NCBI GenBank assembly: GCA_003517915.1
Contig: DOZQ01000131.1
Location: 650 to 9,070 of the forward strand
Source of the DNA: Oscillospiraceae bacterium
GTDB taxonomy: Bacteria; Bacillota; Clostridia; Oscillospirales; Acutalibacteraceae
Direction: 5' to 3'
Length of the DNA stretch: 8,421 nt
Position 1 is the stretch's first letter. Every line of letters begins with the position of its first letter. The notes under the pieces are model-generated. The model was not told the DNA's origin. It saw only the letters and a list, made by a program, of their open reading frames with translations, and searched no databases. The position numbers were made by a program, and so were the translations under genes. Shown here piece after piece: positions 7,203 to 8,421 of the stretch.

Positions 7203-7241
7203 ATTATACCACCTATAACCTGTCACGGCGAGTCAGCTATA
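7203..7241 (-). promoter_or_regulatory. Promoter and candidate operator of the WYL regulator gene
   Basis: The minus strand has TGGTATAAT (hexamer 7208-7203), a consensus extended -10 element. Six bases upstream is CAGGTTAT (7222-7215). Read on the plus strand, ATAACCTG is followed after 11 bases by CAGCTATA (7234-7241), an imperfect second arm. No consensus -35 hexamer is present at 16-18 bp, so an activator or the extended -10 contact is probably needed. Transcription would start near 7196, almost at the start codon. Confidence 0.6.
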
Positions 7242-7243
7242 AA

Positions 7244-7328
7244 ATAATCTGTGAATTTGCATAAGCCGCCGTGTATAGGCATTGAACCATGCACTGTAGG
7301 CAAAAGGTTCTTAGTAATTACAGATTAT
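7244..7328. repeat. 85-bp segment bounded by inverted repeats
   Basis: ATAATCTGTGAATT (7244-7257) and AATTACAGATTAT (7316-7328) are inverted copies that differ only by one extra G; nine bases at the outer ends pair perfectly. The inner 58 bases contain no reading frame or RNA family that I recognise. The rest of this gene-free stretch (7329-7391) has only small palindromes, CCGATACCATCGG (7334-7346) and CCTGGCAGG (7354-7362). It could be a mobile-element relic or a structured RNA. Confidence 0.4.
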
Positions 7329-7391
7329 TCTTTCCGATACCATCGGTCATATTCCTGGCAGGTCAAGGCGGATTTAGGCTCTTATATAATA

Positions 7392-7420
7392 TTGAACTCA
7401 GCCGAAATAAGGAGTATAAT
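7392..7420 (+). promoter_or_regulatory. Plus-strand sigma-A-like promoter next to the insertion element
   Basis: TTGAAC (7392-7397) and TATAAT (7415-7420) are separated by exactly 17 bases. The predicted start near 7427 is a few bases before the left end of the IS630 element. The promoter now reads into the element; before insertion it would have read into the DNA that begins at about 8332. Confidence 0.55.
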
Positions 7421-7430
7421 ATAACCAATA

Positions 7431-7446
7431 TATAGTAATACCACTT
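7431..7446 (+). repeat. Left terminal inverted repeat of the IS630 element
   Basis: TATAGTAATACCACTT matches the reverse complement of the right end at 14 of 16 positions. The outer TA is probably the duplicated target typical of IS630/Tc1 elements. Confidence 0.7.
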
Positions 7447-7473
7447 GAATATCAAGCCAATATATAATATAAT
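7445..7473 (+). promoter_or_regulatory. Transposase promoter giving a leaderless transcript
   Basis: TTGAAT (7445-7450) and TATAAT (7468-7473) are 17 bases apart. The expected transcription start, about seven bases further on, coincides with the ATG of the transposase at 7480. No Shine-Dalgarno sequence precedes that ATG, which agrees with a leaderless message. Confidence 0.5.
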
Positions 7474-7479
7474 AACCCT

Positions 7480-8316
7480 ATGGGATATGATATAAAATTT
7501 CGCGAAAGAGTCATAGAGTATTTACGCGAAGGACACACAGAAAAAGAGACCGCCGCGACTTTCAAAGTAAGCACATTCACTATATGGAAGTGGAAATCTA
7601 AGCTGAACGAAACCGGCACGCTTGCGCCTAAAAAGCGCAAAGAAACTTGGCGAAAAATAGATCCTGAAAAACTGCGCAAATATGTGGATGAAAATCCTGA
7701 TGCGTATCAACGTGAGATAGCGGAATATTTTGGAGTAAGATTATACGCTGTACAAAAAGCCCTGAAGCGTTTAAAAATAACGCGTAAAAAAAACACTCTT
7801 TACAAGGAAAACGATGAAAGTTTTTGACGGTCGTTTGTTTAAAGGTTGAAAGCAATACCGCCCGAAAGCCTTGTATACGTTGACGAAGGTGGAATAGACC
7901 AGTATTTGTACAGAGAATATGCTTATGCTCCGCGTGGTCAAAAAGTCATGGCAAAAATCAGCGGCAAAAAGTTCAAGAGAACAAATATTGTTGCCGGCCT
8001 TTGTATGGGAGAGTGGATTGCACCTATGGAATACAGTTGCATGACCGACAGTATCTTATTTGAGTTTTGGTTTGAACACTGCTTGCTCAAAAGAGGTGGC
8101 GGCAGGGAGTGTTATCGCTATTGATAACGCAACTTTCTATAAAAAGTCTGTTCTCCCCGACCTTGCGAAAACTAAAAACTGCCACGTGTTTTATTTGCCG
8201 CCATACTCCCCGGACTTGAATCCTATTGAGAAAAAGTGGGTCTGGCTTAAAAGAGGCTGCGCAAAATCTTGCCTGATTATGATTCTTTTGAGCATGCCAT
8301 GTCAACTTGTTTTTAA
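7480..8316 (+). pseudogene. IS630-family transposase, disrupted by stops and frameshifts
   Basis: The original protein would have about 279 residues. The N-terminal part has two helix-turn-helix units (EKETAATFKVSTFTIWKWK and YQREIAEYFGVRLYAVQKAL). The catalytic DDE domain keeps all three acids: Asp in VYVDEGG (7882-7884), Asp in VIAIDNATF (8123-8125) and Glu in NPIEKKW (8228-8230), giving DX34E. Breaks: in-frame TGA (7825-7827) and TAA (7840-7842) between DES and AIPPES; a one-base insertion in the AAAA run at 8089-8092, after which the frame continues as KEVAAGS; and a second shift near 8252-8256, after which the third piece reads LRKILPDYDSFEHAMSTCF and stops at 8314-8316. The stop overlaps the right terminal repeat. 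The conserved residues around each break show recent decay. Sequencing error could explain the single-base shifts but not both stops easily. Confidence 0.85.
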
Positions 8317-8331
8317 AGTGGTTTGACTATA
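8316..8331 (+). repeat. Right terminal inverted repeat of the IS630 element
   Basis: AAGTGGTTTGACTATA is the inverted counterpart of 7431-7446, with two mismatches in 16. It begins in the last base of the transposase stop codon. Confidence 0.7.
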
Positions 8332-8346
8332 TGTCGTTCATGCGAC

Positions 8347-8411
8347 AAAACCTCCTTTTGTTTTTTGTGCGGTTGGCAGACCTGTACTTGATTTTAACAA
8401 AAGGAGGTTTT
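8347..8411. repeat. Perfect 16-bp inverted repeat carrying Shine-Dalgarno sequences on both strands
   Basis: AAAACCTCCTTTTGTT (8347-8362) and AACAAAAGGAGGTTTT (8396-8411) are exact inverted copies separated by 33 bases. The right arm contains AAGGAGG for a plus-strand gene that would start at or just beyond the window edge; the left arm gives the same on the minus strand, ahead of an ATG at 8342. In a plus-strand RNA the stem would hide the ribosome binding site. No gene can be called here within the window. Confidence 0.6.
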
Positions 8412-8421
8412 CTTGTATCTA

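Larger units (their letters stand above)
7433..8329 (+). mobile_element. Decayed IS630-family insertion sequence
   Basis: The element of about 0.9 kb has imperfect terminal repeats at both ends (7431-7446 and 8316-8331), a TA dinucleotide at each border, and a single transposase gene filling the interior. TA flanking and the DDE transposase with DX34E spacing both fit IS630. Because the ends read TATAGT and ACTATA, the exact border is ambiguous by two bases: the element may be 7433-8329 or 7435-8327. It is small for the family. The transposase is broken, so the copy cannot move by itself. It is more AT-rich than the neighbouring operon. Confidence 0.78.

Noticed and set aside
7325..7380. Minus-strand fragment reading KSALTCQEYDRWYRKE before a stop, faintly like a methyltransferase N-terminus
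   Set aside because: It is under 20 residues with a stop just upstream and no start signal; too little to call a gene remnant.
7786..7794. A-AAA-AAC slippery heptamer in the transposase, a possible programmed frameshift
   Set aside because: The conserved protein continues in the original frame (TLYKENDES), and a -1 shift runs into a stop within about nine codons.
8331..8342. Minus-strand ATG with a strong Shine-Dalgarno sequence, coding MNDI then stop
   Set aside because: Too short; joining it across the insertion element gives only about 14-27 codons before a stop, so there is no evidence of a disrupted gene.
8331..8421. Plus-strand open frame from the ATG at 8331 to the window edge
   Set aside because: It has no ribosome binding site, runs through the inverted repeat, and the hydrophobic translation has no family I recognise.

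Overview
The window looks like accessory chromosomal DNA of a low-to-mid GC Bacillota, most likely a member of Clostridia. The evidence is strong AAAGGAGG-type ribosome binding sites, TATAAT promoters, and the gene families present (WYL/YafY regulator, AraC regulators with GyrI-like effector domains, a MefA/EntS-like MFS pump, an IS630 element). No rRNA, tRNA or CRISPR array was seen. Species cannot be named from the sequence.

Layout. All seven host genes lie on the minus strand and read from right to left: WYL regulator (7189-6290), free-standing GyrI-like protein (6231-5602), C45-type acyltransferase/amidohydrolase (5445-4333), AraC-GyrI regulator 2 (4316-3441), AraC-GyrI regulator 1 (3353-2445), MFS efflux-type transporter (2366-1137), and an M28 metallo-aminopeptidase (1104 to beyond the left edge). 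From the C45 gene onward the genes are tightly spaced (16-87 bp), each with its own Shine-Dalgarno sequence, so they probably form an operon with at least one internal promoter in front of AraC regulator 1. To the right (about 7200-8421) the DNA is AT-rich and lacks intact genes. It holds an 85-bp inverted-repeat segment, a good plus-strand promoter, a decayed IS630-family element with readable terminal repeats and TA-type ends, and a perfect 16-bp inverted repeat containing a Shine-Dalgarno sequence.

How the genes may work together (inference). Three consecutive proteins carry a GyrI-like ligand-binding fold, a fourth carries a WYL sensor domain, and these sit with a multidrug-type exporter and two cytosolic amide/peptide hydrolases. 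This looks like a sense, hydrolyse and expel locus for a small amphipathic or acyl-peptide-like compound. The most interesting regulatory signals are (a) one motif, C(A/G)(A/G)GTTAT-N6-TAYMAT, repeated with identical spacing in front of the WYL gene, the GyrI gene and the C45 operon, which suggests one small regulon, and (b) a long hairpin with a U-tract that buries the Shine-Dalgarno sequence of the MFS gene and ends exactly at its start codon, which suggests attenuation of the pump.
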